This document shows, one piece after another, positions 1 through 6,195 of a stretch of 8,166 nt of DNA. A program made the position numbers and the translations under genes. The stretch comes from CAYWGR01 sp964458015. Its GTDB lineage: Bacteria > Planctomycetota > Planctomycetia > Pirellulales > Thermoguttaceae. Numbering within the stretch: the stretch's first letter is position 1; every line of letters begins with the position of its first letter. The notes under the pieces were generated by a model that did not search any database, was not told the origin of the DNA, and saw only the letters and a list, made by a program, of their open reading frames with translations. Location of the stretch: positions 1 to 8,166 of the forward strand of contig CAYWGR010000218.1 in the NCBI GenBank assembly GCA_964458015.1, read 5' to 3'.

Positions 1-81
1 GGCCCCTCTCCCGCTTGCTGGCGAGGGGAGATAAATGACCTCACCCCCGGCCCCTCTCCCGCTTGCGGGCGAGGGGAGATA
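1..81. repeat. Two copies of a 33-bp palindromic repeat, 48-bp period
   Basis: Positions 1-33 and 49-81 are the same 33-bp unit with one substitution (t19 versus g67), separated by a 15-bp spacer, so the period is 48 bp. Each unit is an imperfect palindrome: CCCCTC near the 5' end pairs with GAGGGG near the 3' end, and CCCGC pairs with GCGGG around a small loop, with one mismatch in copy 2. This looks like the common class of GC-rich REP-like palindromes scattered between bacterial genes. Because 48 is a multiple of 3, the stretch has no stop codon in the polA frame and reads there as repeated GPSPAC-x-RGE. The window edge may cut off further copies. Confidence 0.85.
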
Positions 82-82
82 G

Positions 83-118
83 AGTCTGCCCCTAGCATCG
101 AGTCTGTGCCTAGTCCCG
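83..118. repeat. Imperfect 18-bp tandem duplication at the polA start
   Basis: Positions 83-100 and 101-118 are similar 18-bp units; both begin AGTCTG and share CCTAG at the same offset. The proposed GTG start of polA (106) lies inside the second unit. Part of the likeness may be chance, since the second unit also overlaps a third, diverged copy of the neighbouring palindromic repeat. Confidence 0.45.
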
Positions 119-144
119 ATTCTTCTTCCGGGCGAGGGGAGGCG
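106..144 (+). repeat. Diverged third copy of the palindromic repeat, inside the polA N-terminus
   Basis: The 13 bases at 129-141 are identical to 66-78 of repeat copy 2, in the same reading frame. Upstream, GTGCCTAGTCCC (106-117) resembles GGCCCCTCTCCC (49-60). Translated, copy 2 reads GPSPAC-GRGE and this segment reads (V/M)PSPDSSS-GRGE, that is, the same unit with two extra codons. CCCG (115-118) can still pair with CGGG (129-132). The annotated first codon is therefore repeat-derived, which lowers confidence in the start but not in the gene. Confidence 0.65.
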
Positions 145-2997
145 GAAGTAGCTGCTGCGGCTGATTCCTTGCATCTTGCTCCGGGGCCTTCGCTCATTTC
201 TTCTAGTCCTACATCCCTTGTGGGTAAAACGGTCTGGGTGATCGACTCACACTCGTTGATCCATCAGGTGTTTCATGCATTGCCGGAAATGACCAGCCCG
301 AAGGGCGAACCGGTGGGGGCTGTTTACGGTTTTACGCGGGATATGCTATTCCTGCTGGAGGAAAAAAAGCCGGATTACTTATTCTGCGCATTCGACCTGC
401 CCGGTAAAACGTTTCGCCACGTGATGTACGATCAGTACAAAGTTCAGCGGGGTGAGATGGATGTGGATCTCGTGCCGCAGATTCCGGCGGTGCGCCGCGT
501 GATTGAAACCTTGGGCATACCGGCGATTTACTGCGAGACTTACGAGGCCGACGACGTTTTGGCAACCGTTGCCCGGCTGACCGAGGAACTCGGCGGCGAG
601 TGTTACCTGGTAACCGGCGATAAAGACTGTCGGCAGTTGATCACGGATCGCGTCAAAGTCTTCAACATCCGCAAAAACGAGATTTTCGATCGTGAGAAGG
701 TGCGCGAGGAATGGGGGATTGCACCGGAACAGGTGGTCGATTTTCAGGCCCTCGTGGGCGATTCGGTGGACAACGTGCCGGGGGTGCCTTTGATCGGGCC
801 GAAATACGCCCGGCAATTGTTGGAACAGTTCGGCACGCTTGATGCCGTTCTCGACCACGCGCCTGAAATGCCGAAGGGCAAGCGTAAGGAGAATTTGATT
901 GCGTTTCGGCAGCAGGCGCTGTTGAGCCGTGACTTGGTGCGTTTGGACGTCAACGTTCCACTGGCGATTGACTGGAACGCCGGTCGCGTGGGCGGCATTG
1001 ATTTGGATGCGGCCCTGGCGCTGTTCCATGATTTTGGTTTTCGTGGCATCGGGCAGAAACTGACGGCGTTAGCTGGTGCGAGGGGATTGGAGGCGGGGGA
1101 CGTGGGGCGGGAGACAAGAGAGGCGAAAGAGCCCGAGGAATCGCCGATCCAAGATTCAGCTCTTCCTCCGCCGGCTCTTCCGTTTGTTGCTCATCTGGTT
1201 GATACACCGGAGGCGTTCGAGGAGTTTCTCAGTGAACTACGGCAGCGGAAATCGTTTTCGTTCGATACGGAGACGACGAGTGTTCGGCCGCGTTGGGCAA
1301 AGCTGGTCGGCATGTCTTTCGCTTGGAATGAGGGAGAGGCGTGGTATTTGCCCGTTCGTTCGCCCGAGGGCGATCGGCATCTCGACGTTTCAGCAACGTT
1401 GTCGGCGTTGAAACCGATTTTTGAAGATCCGACGGTCGAAAAAATCGGGCAGAATCTGAAGTACGACATGGTCGTGTTGCGTTCGGCGGGCGTCGAGTTG
1501 CGAGGCACGGCGTTCGACACGATGATCGCCAGCTATCTGTTGGAAGCAGGACGTAGGAATCATAACCTCGATGAGTTGGCGCAAACGTATTTGGGCCATG
1601 AGACGATCAAGATTACGGAATTGATCGGCCGTGGCAAGGATCAGCGTCGGATGGATGAGGTTTCGACACGGCTTGTGGCCGACTATGCCGCCGAGGACGC
1701 ATGGCTGCCGGTGCGGTTGCGGCCGATCTTGGAAAAGAAGCTGGAAGAAGCAGGACTTGCCGACCTGCTACGCACCTTGGAAATGCCGTTGGTCGATGTG
1801 TTGGTCGAGTTGGAATACAACGGCATTTGCGTGGACGTTGCGCGGCTGGCTAAGTTGAGCCGGCATTACGGCGAACGGATGGCGGGGCTGGAGGAAGAAA
1901 TTTACGCCTTGGCGGGCCGACGATTGAACTTGGCTTCGCCCAAGCAACTTCAGGAATTGTTGTTTACCGATTTGAAGCTGCCCGTGGTTAAGAAGACAGC
2001 CAAGACCGGTCCCAGCACGGACGCGGAAGTGTTGGAGGAGTTGGCGCTGTTGCATCCCTTGCCGGCCAAGTTGCTGGAATATCGGCAGTACGCCAAGCTG
2101 AAGAGCACGTATGTCGATGCGTTGCCGGAAATGGTTTGTCCGGAGACAGGGCGCGTCCATGCCTCGTTCAACCAAGTGGTGGCGGCCACCGGACGGCTGA
2201 GTTCGAGCGATCCGAACTTGCAGAATATCCCCGTCCGCACGCAAGAGGGCCGGGAAATTCGCTCGGCATTTGTGCCTGGCCCGGAAGGGTGGGTGTTGAT
2301 GGCGGCGGACTATTCGCAGATCGAGCTGCGGGTGCTGGCGCATTATTCGGGCGACGAGCAGCTCTGCGAGGCTTTTGCTCGGGATGAGGATATTCATGCC
2401 CGCGTGGCGAGCCAAGTAAATGGCGTTCCCCTCGAAAGTGTCACTTCAGAGATGCGTCGTGCCGCAAAAGCAGTGAATTTCGGGGTAATTTACGGGCAAA
2501 GTCCCTTTGGGCTCGCCCGGGGGCTGGGGATCAGCCAGGAAGAAGCGGCAAAGTTTATCAACAGCTACTTCGAGGGGTATCCGGGCATCGAGAAATTCCT
2601 CGATCAGGTACTAGTTGAATGTCGTGAAAAGGGGTATGTTAAGACTATCCTGGGACGTCGCCGGGCGATTAGCGGCGTGCGCGAAGGTGCCAATCGGCAG
2701 CGGAATCTTGCCGAGCGTACAGCCGTCAACACGGTGATCCAGGGTTCGGCGGCGGATCTTATCAAGTTAGCGATGATTGCGATCCACCGTCGGCTGCAAA
2801 CGGAACGCCTGCCGGCCAAGATGCTACTCCAAATCCACGATGAGTTGATCTTTGAGGTTCCCCCCGGTCAACTTCGCCCGTTGGCTGAACTTGTCACGGC
2901 GGAAATGACGGGTGTTGCCGCGTTGGCGGTTCCCCTGAAAGTCGATATCAAGGCCGGCCCCGATTGGGCGGCGGCCGAAGAAGTGAATAATCTGTAG
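106..2997 (+). CDS. polA: DNA polymerase I (PolA)
   Basis: DNA polymerase I fills gaps in repair and removes RNA primers during lagging-strand maturation. All three classical domains are visible. The 5' nuclease spans about residues 40-325, with acidic residues at D47, E147/D149/D150 and D172/D174, and GDSVDNVPG at 218-226. The 3'-5' proofreading exonuclease spans about 355-550 with intact motifs DTE (387-389), NLKYD (450-454) and YAAED (527-531), so it should proofread. The family A polymerase spans about 560-960, with motif A DYSQIE (735-740), motif B with R784/R785, K788, F792 and Y796, and motif C HDE (911-913). F792 is the residue normally linked to discrimination against dideoxynucleotides. 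Length is 963 aa against 928 in E. coli. The excess is residues 1-40, a low-complexity Ser/Ala/Pro stretch partly made of the upstream repeat. Homology to other PolI proteins begins near V43, so TTG 169 or GTG 220 (925 aa) are alternative starts; no Shine-Dalgarno site decides. The frame is also open back to position 1, so an upstream start outside the window cannot be excluded. The stop is certain. Confidence 0.97.
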   Translation: MPSPDSSSGRGEAEVAAAADSLHLAPGPSLISSSPTSLVGKTVWVIDSHSLIHQVFHALPEMTSPKGEPVGAVYGFTRDMLFLLEEKKPDYLFCAFDLPGKTFRHVMYDQYKVQRGEMDVDLVPQIPAVRRVIETLGIPAIYCETYEADDVLATVARLTEELGGECYLVTGDKDCRQLITDRVKVFNIRKNEIFDREKVREEWGIAPEQVVDFQALVGDSVDNVPGVPLIGPKYARQLLEQFGTLDAVLDHAPEMPKGKRKENLIAFRQQALLSRDLVRLDVNVPLAIDWNAGRVGGIDLDAALALFHDFGFRGIGQKLTALAGARGLEAGDVGRETREAKEPEESPIQDSALPPPALPFVAHLVDTPEAFEEFLSELRQRKSFSFDTETTSVRPRWAKLVGMSFAWNEGEAWYLPVRSPEGDRHLDVSATLSALKPIFEDPTVEKIGQNLKYDMVVLRSAGVELRGTAFDTMIASYLLEAGRRNHNLDELAQTYLGHETIKITELIGRGKDQRRMDEVSTRLVADYAAEDAWLPVRLRPILEKKLEEAGLADLLRTLEMPLVDVLVELEYNGICVDVARLAKLSRHYGERMAGLEEEIYALAGRRLNLASPKQLQELLFTDLKLPVVKKTAKTGPSTDAEVLEELALLHPLPAKLLEYRQYAKLKSTYVDALPEMVCPETGRVHASFNQVVAATGRLSSSDPNLQNIPVRTQEGREIRSAFVPGPEGWVLMAADYSQIELRVLAHYSGDEQLCEAFARDEDIHARVASQVNGVPLESVTSEMRRAAKAVNFGVIYGQSPFGLARGLGISQEEAAKFINSYFEGYPGIEKFLDQVLVECREKGYVKTILGRRRAISGVREGANRQRNLAERTAVNTVIQGSAADLIKLAMIAIHRRLQTERLPAKMLLQIHDELIFEVPPGQLRPLAELVTAEMTGVAALAVPLKVDIKAGPDWAAAEEVNNL

Positions 2998-3030
2998 CGG
3001 CTAATGATTAGTGGCTGGTGGTTGGTTAAG
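2996..3030 (-). repeat. Degenerate reverse-orientation heptamers at the polA stop
   Basis: Read in steps of seven from 2996 the sequence is AGCGGCT, AATGATT, AGTGGCT, GGTGGTT, GGTTAAG. These are worn copies of the reverse complement of the YCACTAR unit that is well preserved upstream of ribH. The first unit overlaps the polA stop codon (2995-2997). AGTGG (3010-3014) and GTGG (3018-3021) are complementary, in constant register, to CCACT (3127-3131) and CCAC (3120-3123) just before coaE. Confidence 0.5.
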
Positions 3031-3151
3031 GACAATTGCGATTAAGTTTCTGGGTTATGCTTATACAAGAGCAGTGCGGGTTTTTGGATCAGTCTGATAT
3101 CCACTTGCTTTTCTACTGGCCACGGACCACTATCTTCAAATTACCACTTCC
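3031..3151. other. polA–coaE spacer with weak forward heptamers before coaE
   Basis: This completes a 154-bp gap between polA and coaE. The part at 3120-3133 reads CCACGGA, CCACTAT, weak matches to the forward heptamer YCACTAR, and a lone CCACTTG lies at 3101-3107. AT-rich sequence around 3036-3067 includes TATACA (3062-3067), but no well-spaced -35 box accompanies it, so I do not call a promoter. There is no intrinsic terminator and no Shine-Dalgarno sequence before the coaE ATG. Confidence 0.4.
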
Positions 3152-3751
3152 ATGCGAATTCTAGGAATCATAGGCGGCATCGCGAGCGGCAAGAGCTTGG
3201 TGGCTCAACAGTTTGCAGCATTGGGGGCCGGAGTTCTTGATGCCGATCGGACAGGCCATGCGGTGTTGCGGCAGCCGCATATCGAGGCGGCCGTGCGGCG
3301 GCGCTGGGGAGAAGCTGTTTTTGGGCCGGACGGCCATATCGACCGGGAGCGGCTTGCGCAGATGATTTTTACCCCGGGCGAAAAAGGGGAAAAAGACCGA
3401 AAATTTCTGGAACAATTGACCCACCCCGAGATTGCTCGCCGAATCTGGCGGCAAACCGGTCCATTGACGGCGGCCGGTGCGCCCTGGGTTGTTTTGGACG
3501 CGGCGTTGTTATTGGAAACAGGTTGGGATCAATGGTGTGAGAAGGTCGTATTTGTGGATACACCCGAGGAATTGCGGCTGCAAAGGGCGATTGCCCGAGG
3601 GTGGGATAAAGAGGGTTTTGAGGCCCGTGAGGGCGTTCAGGAATCGTTGGAGCGCAAGCGATCGCGTGCCGATGTGATAATAGATAACTCCGGTCCTCCC
3701 GAGCGGACGCAAGCTCAAGTCGAGCAGTTTTGGGCGTCCCTTGTCCCTTGA
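3152..3751 (+). CDS. coaE: Dephospho-CoA kinase (CoaE)
   Basis: CoaE phosphorylates the 3'-hydroxyl of the ribose in dephospho-CoA using ATP, the last step of coenzyme A synthesis, in the cytoplasm. The 199-aa length is normal for the family (about 200). The P-loop GGIASGKS lies at residues 8-15 with K14 and S15. It is followed by the family signature DADRTGH (30-36), a THPEI motif in the segment that usually reads HPxI, then VVLDAALLLETG, which corresponds to the D-x-PLLFE region, and finally RADVIIDNSG, matching the conserved AD-x-VI-x-N-x-G near the C-terminus. The ATG fits the expected N-terminus directly before the P-loop. It lies 154 bp after polA and 195 bp before the preferred rho start. 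The order polA–coaE–rho is one I associate with Planctomycetota, though CoA synthesis has no obvious mechanistic link to its neighbours. No key residue is missing. Confidence 0.96.
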   Translation: MRILGIIGGIASGKSLVAQQFAALGAGVLDADRTGHAVLRQPHIEAAVRRRWGEAVFGPDGHIDRERLAQMIFTPGEKGEKDRKFLEQLTHPEIARRIWRQTGPLTAAGAPWVVLDAALLLETGWDQWCEKVVFVDTPEELRLQRAIARGWDKEGFEAREGVQESLERKRSRADVIIDNSGPPERTQAQVEQFWASLVP

Positions 3752-3835
3752 TTCCTGCCTTATTGAACCCATCCTCGAAGCATATCCGAGAGAGAGGAAT
3801 GGCATCAGGATCCCGTGAAGGGGAACAAAACACAA

Positions 3836-3866
3836 TTTACAGATCGTAATTTTCCACTTTTCTAAA
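3836..3866 (+). promoter_or_regulatory. Weak candidate promoter for rho
   Basis: TTTACA (3836-3841) matches five of six bases of a sigma70-type -35 box, and TCTAAA (3861-3866) matches four of six of a -10 box, but the 19-bp spacer is longer than optimal. The position, about 80 bp upstream of the rho ATG, suits a leader transcript that includes the 3893-3915 stem-loop. This is a guess from consensus only. Confidence 0.25.
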
Positions 3867-3892
3867 ACGGAACAGAACGAAAGCGTCACCCC

Positions 3893-3915
3893 GCTGACAC
3901 CTTCCGCGTGTCGGC
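3893..3915 (+). promoter_or_regulatory. Stem-loop in the rho leader
   Basis: GCTGACAC (3893-3900) pairs with GTGTCGGC (3908-3915) through eight base pairs including one G-U, around a 7-base loop. It ends 31 bases before the preferred rho ATG. It lacks a following U-run, so it is not an intrinsic terminator. In E. coli, rho is known to control its own leader by attenuation; whether this hairpin plays a similar part is inference. The alternative GTG start at 3908 would lie in the right arm. Confidence 0.5.
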
Positions 3916-3930
3916 AACGAGCGACTATTC

Positions 3931-3935
3931 AGGAG
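3931..3935 (+). promoter_or_regulatory. Shine-Dalgarno site of rho
   Basis: AGGAG stands 11 bases before the ATG at 3947. It decides the rho start in favour of 3947 over the in-frame GTG at 3908, which has no such site and falls in a stem-loop. It is the only clear ribosome binding site among the genes of this window. Confidence 0.65.
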
Positions 3936-3946
3936 CAGAGAGAACC

Positions 3947-5422
3947 ATGAACGGCGACAGAGAATCACCTTCCGAAAACAATCCCCGCGAGGATCGCAGG
4001 GATGCGGCGAAATCGCTTTCGCCCGGCGTGGAAGAAGCGTTGCGTGCGTTAGAGAGGGAAGAGCCGCTTTCCTTGGCCGAGGAAATCGCCGCCGAGGGAA
4101 AGGCCGGGCGCGACGAGCTGCGCGACCGCTACGAGAAGATCAAGCAGTCGGGCGATACCCACATCGCCGAACTGCAGCGCATGACGATGGCTGAGTTGAT
4201 CGAGGAAGCCCGCCGCGAGAATCTGACCGATTACGCCGGCATAAAGAAGCAGGATTTGATCTTCCGCATTCTGAAGGAGCGCGTGAAGCTCAACGGGCTG
4301 ATGTACGGCGAAGGCACCCTTGAAGTTTTGCCCGACGGGTTCGGCTTCTTGCGCAGTCCCGATTATCATTACCTTTCCTGCCCGGACGATATCTACGTAT
4401 CGCCGAGCCAGATCCGCCGTTTCGGGTTGCAGACTGGAGCGGTCGTTTCGGGCCAAATTCGTCCGCCGAAGGAAAACGAGCGTTATTTCGCCCTTTTGCG
4501 CGTGGAAGCGATCAACTACCAAGATCCCAATCTGCTTTCCTCGAAAGTTCCATTCGACGAATTGACCCCTCTGCATCCCGATATGCGCATTGTTATGGAA
4601 ACGGTGCCCGAGGAAATCGAGATGCGCGTGGTCGATTTGATTGTGCCGATCGGCTTCGGTCAGCGCGGTCTGATCGTCAGTCCGCCTCGGGCCGGTAAAA
4701 CGATCTTGATGCAGAAGATGGCCAAAGCCGCGTTGAAGAACTATCCGGACCTGTACGTGTTCATGCTTCTGATCGACGAGCGGCCGGAAGAAGTCACCGA
4801 CATGGAACGCGAGGTGAAGGGGTCGAACTGCGAGGTGGTCAGCTCGACGTTCGACGAACCGGCCACGCGGCATATCCAAGTATCGGAAATGGTGCTGGAA
4901 AAAGCCAAGCGCATGGTCGAATACGGTTACGACGTCTTGATTTTCCTCGATTCGATTACTCGATTGGCCCGGGCGTGGAATTCCGAATGTCCGCCGTCGG
5001 GCAAACTGCTTTCGGGCGGCGTGGACGCCAACGCGTTGACCCGGCCCAAGCGGTTTTTCGGCTCGGCCCGCAAGGTCGAGGAAGGCGGCTCGCTGACCGT
5101 GATCGGCACCGCGCTGGTTGAAACGGGCAGCCGCATGGACGAAGTGATTTTCGAGGAATTCAAAGGCACCGGCAACCAGGAGATCGTATTGGACCGCAAG
5201 TTGGTCGATCGGCGCATATGGCCGAGCATCGACATCAACCGCAGCGGGACGCGGAAGGAAGAGATGTTGCTCGATCCCGAGGAGCATCGCCGCGTCAATA
5301 TTTTACGACGGGTGTTGAACGACATGAATCCGCCCGACGCGATGGAGTTGTTGACTACTCGATTGCAAAAGACGAAGAGCAATGCCGAGTTTTTGATGAG
5401 TATGAATATGAAATCGATGTAG
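3947..5422 (+). CDS. rho: Transcription termination factor Rho
   Basis: Rho is a hexameric RNA-dependent ATPase and translocase that ends transcription of untranslated RNA. The protein is 491 aa from this ATG (504 from GTG 3908) against 419 in E. coli. The excess is an acidic, charged, probably disordered N-terminal extension of about 70 residues. The Rho_N helical region then begins near H72, followed by the cold-shock-like primary RNA-binding domain with GFGFLR at 131-136 and the segment PDDIYVSPSQIRRFGL. The ATPase core shows Walker A PPRAGKT (246-252, K251/T252), the DERPEEVTDM segment, Walker B LDSITRLARAWN with D335, the GGVDANAL/RPKRFFGSAR secondary-site region, EEFKGTGNQE, and INRSGTRKEE containing the arginine-finger region. 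All expected catalytic elements are present, so it should be active. It has its own leader, and the gap before ribH is large, so separate transcription is likely. Confidence 0.97.
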   Translation: MNGDRESPSENNPREDRRDAAKSLSPGVEEALRALEREEPLSLAEEIAAEGKAGRDELRDRYEKIKQSGDTHIAELQRMTMAELIEEARRENLTDYAGIKKQDLIFRILKERVKLNGLMYGEGTLEVLPDGFGFLRSPDYHYLSCPDDIYVSPSQIRRFGLQTGAVVSGQIRPPKENERYFALLRVEAINYQDPNLLSSKVPFDELTPLHPDMRIVMETVPEEIEMRVVDLIVPIGFGQRGLIVSPPRAGKTILMQKMAKAALKNYPDLYVFMLLIDERPEEVTDMEREVKGSNCEVVSSTFDEPATRHIQVSEMVLEKAKRMVEYGYDVLIFLDSITRLARAWNSECPPSGKLLSGGVDANALTRPKRFFGSARKVEEGGSLTVIGTALVETGSRMDEVIFEEFKGTGNQEIVLDRKLVDRRIWPSIDINRSGTRKEEMLLDPEEHRRVNILRRVLNDMNPPDAMELLTTRLQKTKSNAEFLMSMNMKSM

Positions 5423-5430
5423 GAAAGAGA

Positions 5431-5529
5431 GGCCGGGGAGTGGGGTTGGGGATTTTGGATTTGTTGATTGGGGATTTGGCGATTTGTTTTATTCGCTGCT
5501 TTTCCTAATCCGACCCCTCATTGCCGGCC
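5431..5529 (+). other. G-rich tract with GATTTGG repeats and long-range pairing after rho
   Basis: Starting 8 bases after the rho stop, the + strand carries three GGGG runs (5435-5438, 5442-5445, 5448-5451) and a fourth at 5470-5473. GAT-starting units follow at 5451, 5458, 5466, 5473 and 5481, spaced 7, 8, 7, 8. GGCCGG (5431-5436) can pair with CCGGCC (5524-5529), and GGGGTTGG (5442-5449) with CCGACCCC (5510-5517) with one G-U, closing a loop of 60 bases. This could be a structured 3' end of the rho transcript or a G-quadruplex in RNA; there is no U-run to mark an intrinsic terminator. Confidence 0.45.
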
Positions 5530-5604
5530 ACTAATCACTAACCACTAGCCACTAGCCACTAACCACTAACCACTAGCCACTAATCACCGGTCATCCGCCA
5601 CTTG
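5528..5604 (+). repeat. Heptamer array YCACTAR upstream of ribH
   Basis: Eleven consecutive 7-bp units fill 5528-5604. The first eight (5528-5583) all match YCACTAR exactly, and the last three (TCACCGG, TCATCCG, CCACTTG) decay toward the ribH start, 16 bases further on. Only the first and last positions vary, C/T and A/G. Each unit holds TAA or TAG on the + strand and TAG on the other strand, and the 7-bp step moves these through all reading frames. This is not a CRISPR: units are too short and have no spacers. Confidence 0.9.
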
Positions 5605-5620
5605 TTGCGCGATTCAAGCC

Positions 5621-6130
5621 ATGCCAAATATCTACCAAGGAACCGTTGCAGCTTCGGCGGGCCGATTTGCCATTGTCGTGGCGCGGTTTAACGAGACCAT
5701 TACCACACGGCTCATGGAAGGGGCGGTGCAAACGCTCGTCGCTCATGGCGTTGCGGATGAAAAAATCGATGTGGTCTGGACGCCCGGCGCATTCGAGATC
5801 CCAACGGCGGCCAACCGATTGGCCGACAGCGGCCGCTATGCCGCGATCATTTGTTTGGGAGCGGTCATTCGCGGCGAAACGACGCACGACCAGCATATCA
5901 ATCGGGCGGTAAGCATGGCATTATGCGAGATCGGCGTCCATTACGGATTGCCGGTGCTGTTCGGCATCTTGACGTGCAACACGCTTGAGCAGGCCATCGC
6001 GCGATCCGGCGGCCAGGCAGCCACGACGGGCAAAGACGGTCCCGATGTGCGGCTTGGCAACAAAGGCGTCGATTGTGCCGAAGCGGCGTTGGAAATGGTT
6101 GATCTTTTGAAAAAAATCCCGGAGAAATAG
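5621..6130 (+). CDS. ribH: 6,7-dimethyl-8-ribityllumazine synthase (RibH)
   Basis: Lumazine synthase condenses 5-amino-6-ribitylamino-uracil with 3,4-dihydroxy-2-butanone 4-phosphate, the penultimate step of riboflavin synthesis. It usually forms pentamers or 60-subunit capsids in the cytoplasm. The protein has 169 aa, a little above the usual 155 or so. Visible motifs are ARFN (21-24, substrate-stacking F23), PGAFEIP (55-61), GAVIRGETTHDQHI (80-93) with the proposed catalytic H89, FGILTCNTLEQAI (114-126) and the phosphate-binding R128. Between RSGG (128-131) and NKG (147-149) there is an insertion of roughly 12 residues relative to E. coli and B. subtilis enzymes, where RAGTKAGNKG is usual. 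The ATG places the ARFN motif at its normal depth. There is no Shine-Dalgarno site; the region before the gene is the decaying end of the heptamer array. It is followed 65 bp later by nusB, a pairing common in bacteria. Confidence 0.96.
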   Translation: MPNIYQGTVAASAGRFAIVVARFNETITTRLMEGAVQTLVAHGVADEKIDVVWTPGAFEIPTAANRLADSGRYAAIICLGAVIRGETTHDQHINRAVSMALCEIGVHYGLPVLFGILTCNTLEQAIARSGGQAATTGKDGPDVRLGNKGVDCAEAALEMVDLLKKIPEK

Positions 6131-6142
6131 CAGGAGCGTGCG

Positions 6143-6160
6143 AAGCCGCAAGTGGCTTTT
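6143..6160 (+). terminator. Weak terminator-like hairpin after ribH
   Basis: AAGCCGC (6143-6149) is complementary to GTGGCTT (6152-6158) with one G-U, and four T residues overlap and follow the stem (6157-6160). The innermost pairs cannot form because the loop would be only two bases, so the effective stem is about 5 bp. It might attenuate transcription between ribH and nusB, but it is short for an intrinsic terminator. Confidence 0.25.
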
Positions 6161-6166
6161 CAAGTT

Positions 6167-6187
6167 CTAGTCTCTAATCCCTAGCCC
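6167..6187 (+). repeat. Variant heptamers (CTARYYY) upstream of nusB
   Basis: Three 7-bp units, CTAGTCT, CTAATCC and CTAGCCC, stand in the gap 8 bases before the nusB ATG. They share the CTAR core and the 7-bp step of the arrays before ribH and ftsY, but lack the CCA part. A C-run follows (6184-6191). No Shine-Dalgarno sequence is present. Confidence 0.55.
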
Positions 6188-6195
6188 CCCCTTCC

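Noticed and set aside
379..1029. Minus-strand open frame (216 aa) opposite the polA 5' nuclease region
   Set aside because: It is antisense to conserved nuclease motifs and has mirror-frame composition.
3039..3067. Promoter for coaE
   Set aside because: TATACA is present, but no acceptable -35 box falls at 16-18 bp spacing.
4049..5287. Long open frame on the minus strand (412 aa) opposite rho
   Set aside because: It lies wholly antisense to a clearly conserved rho, shows no recognisable motif, and has the His/Arg-rich composition of a mirror frame in GC-rich DNA.
5528..5604. CRISPR array
   Set aside because: Units are 7 bp and directly abutting, without spacers.
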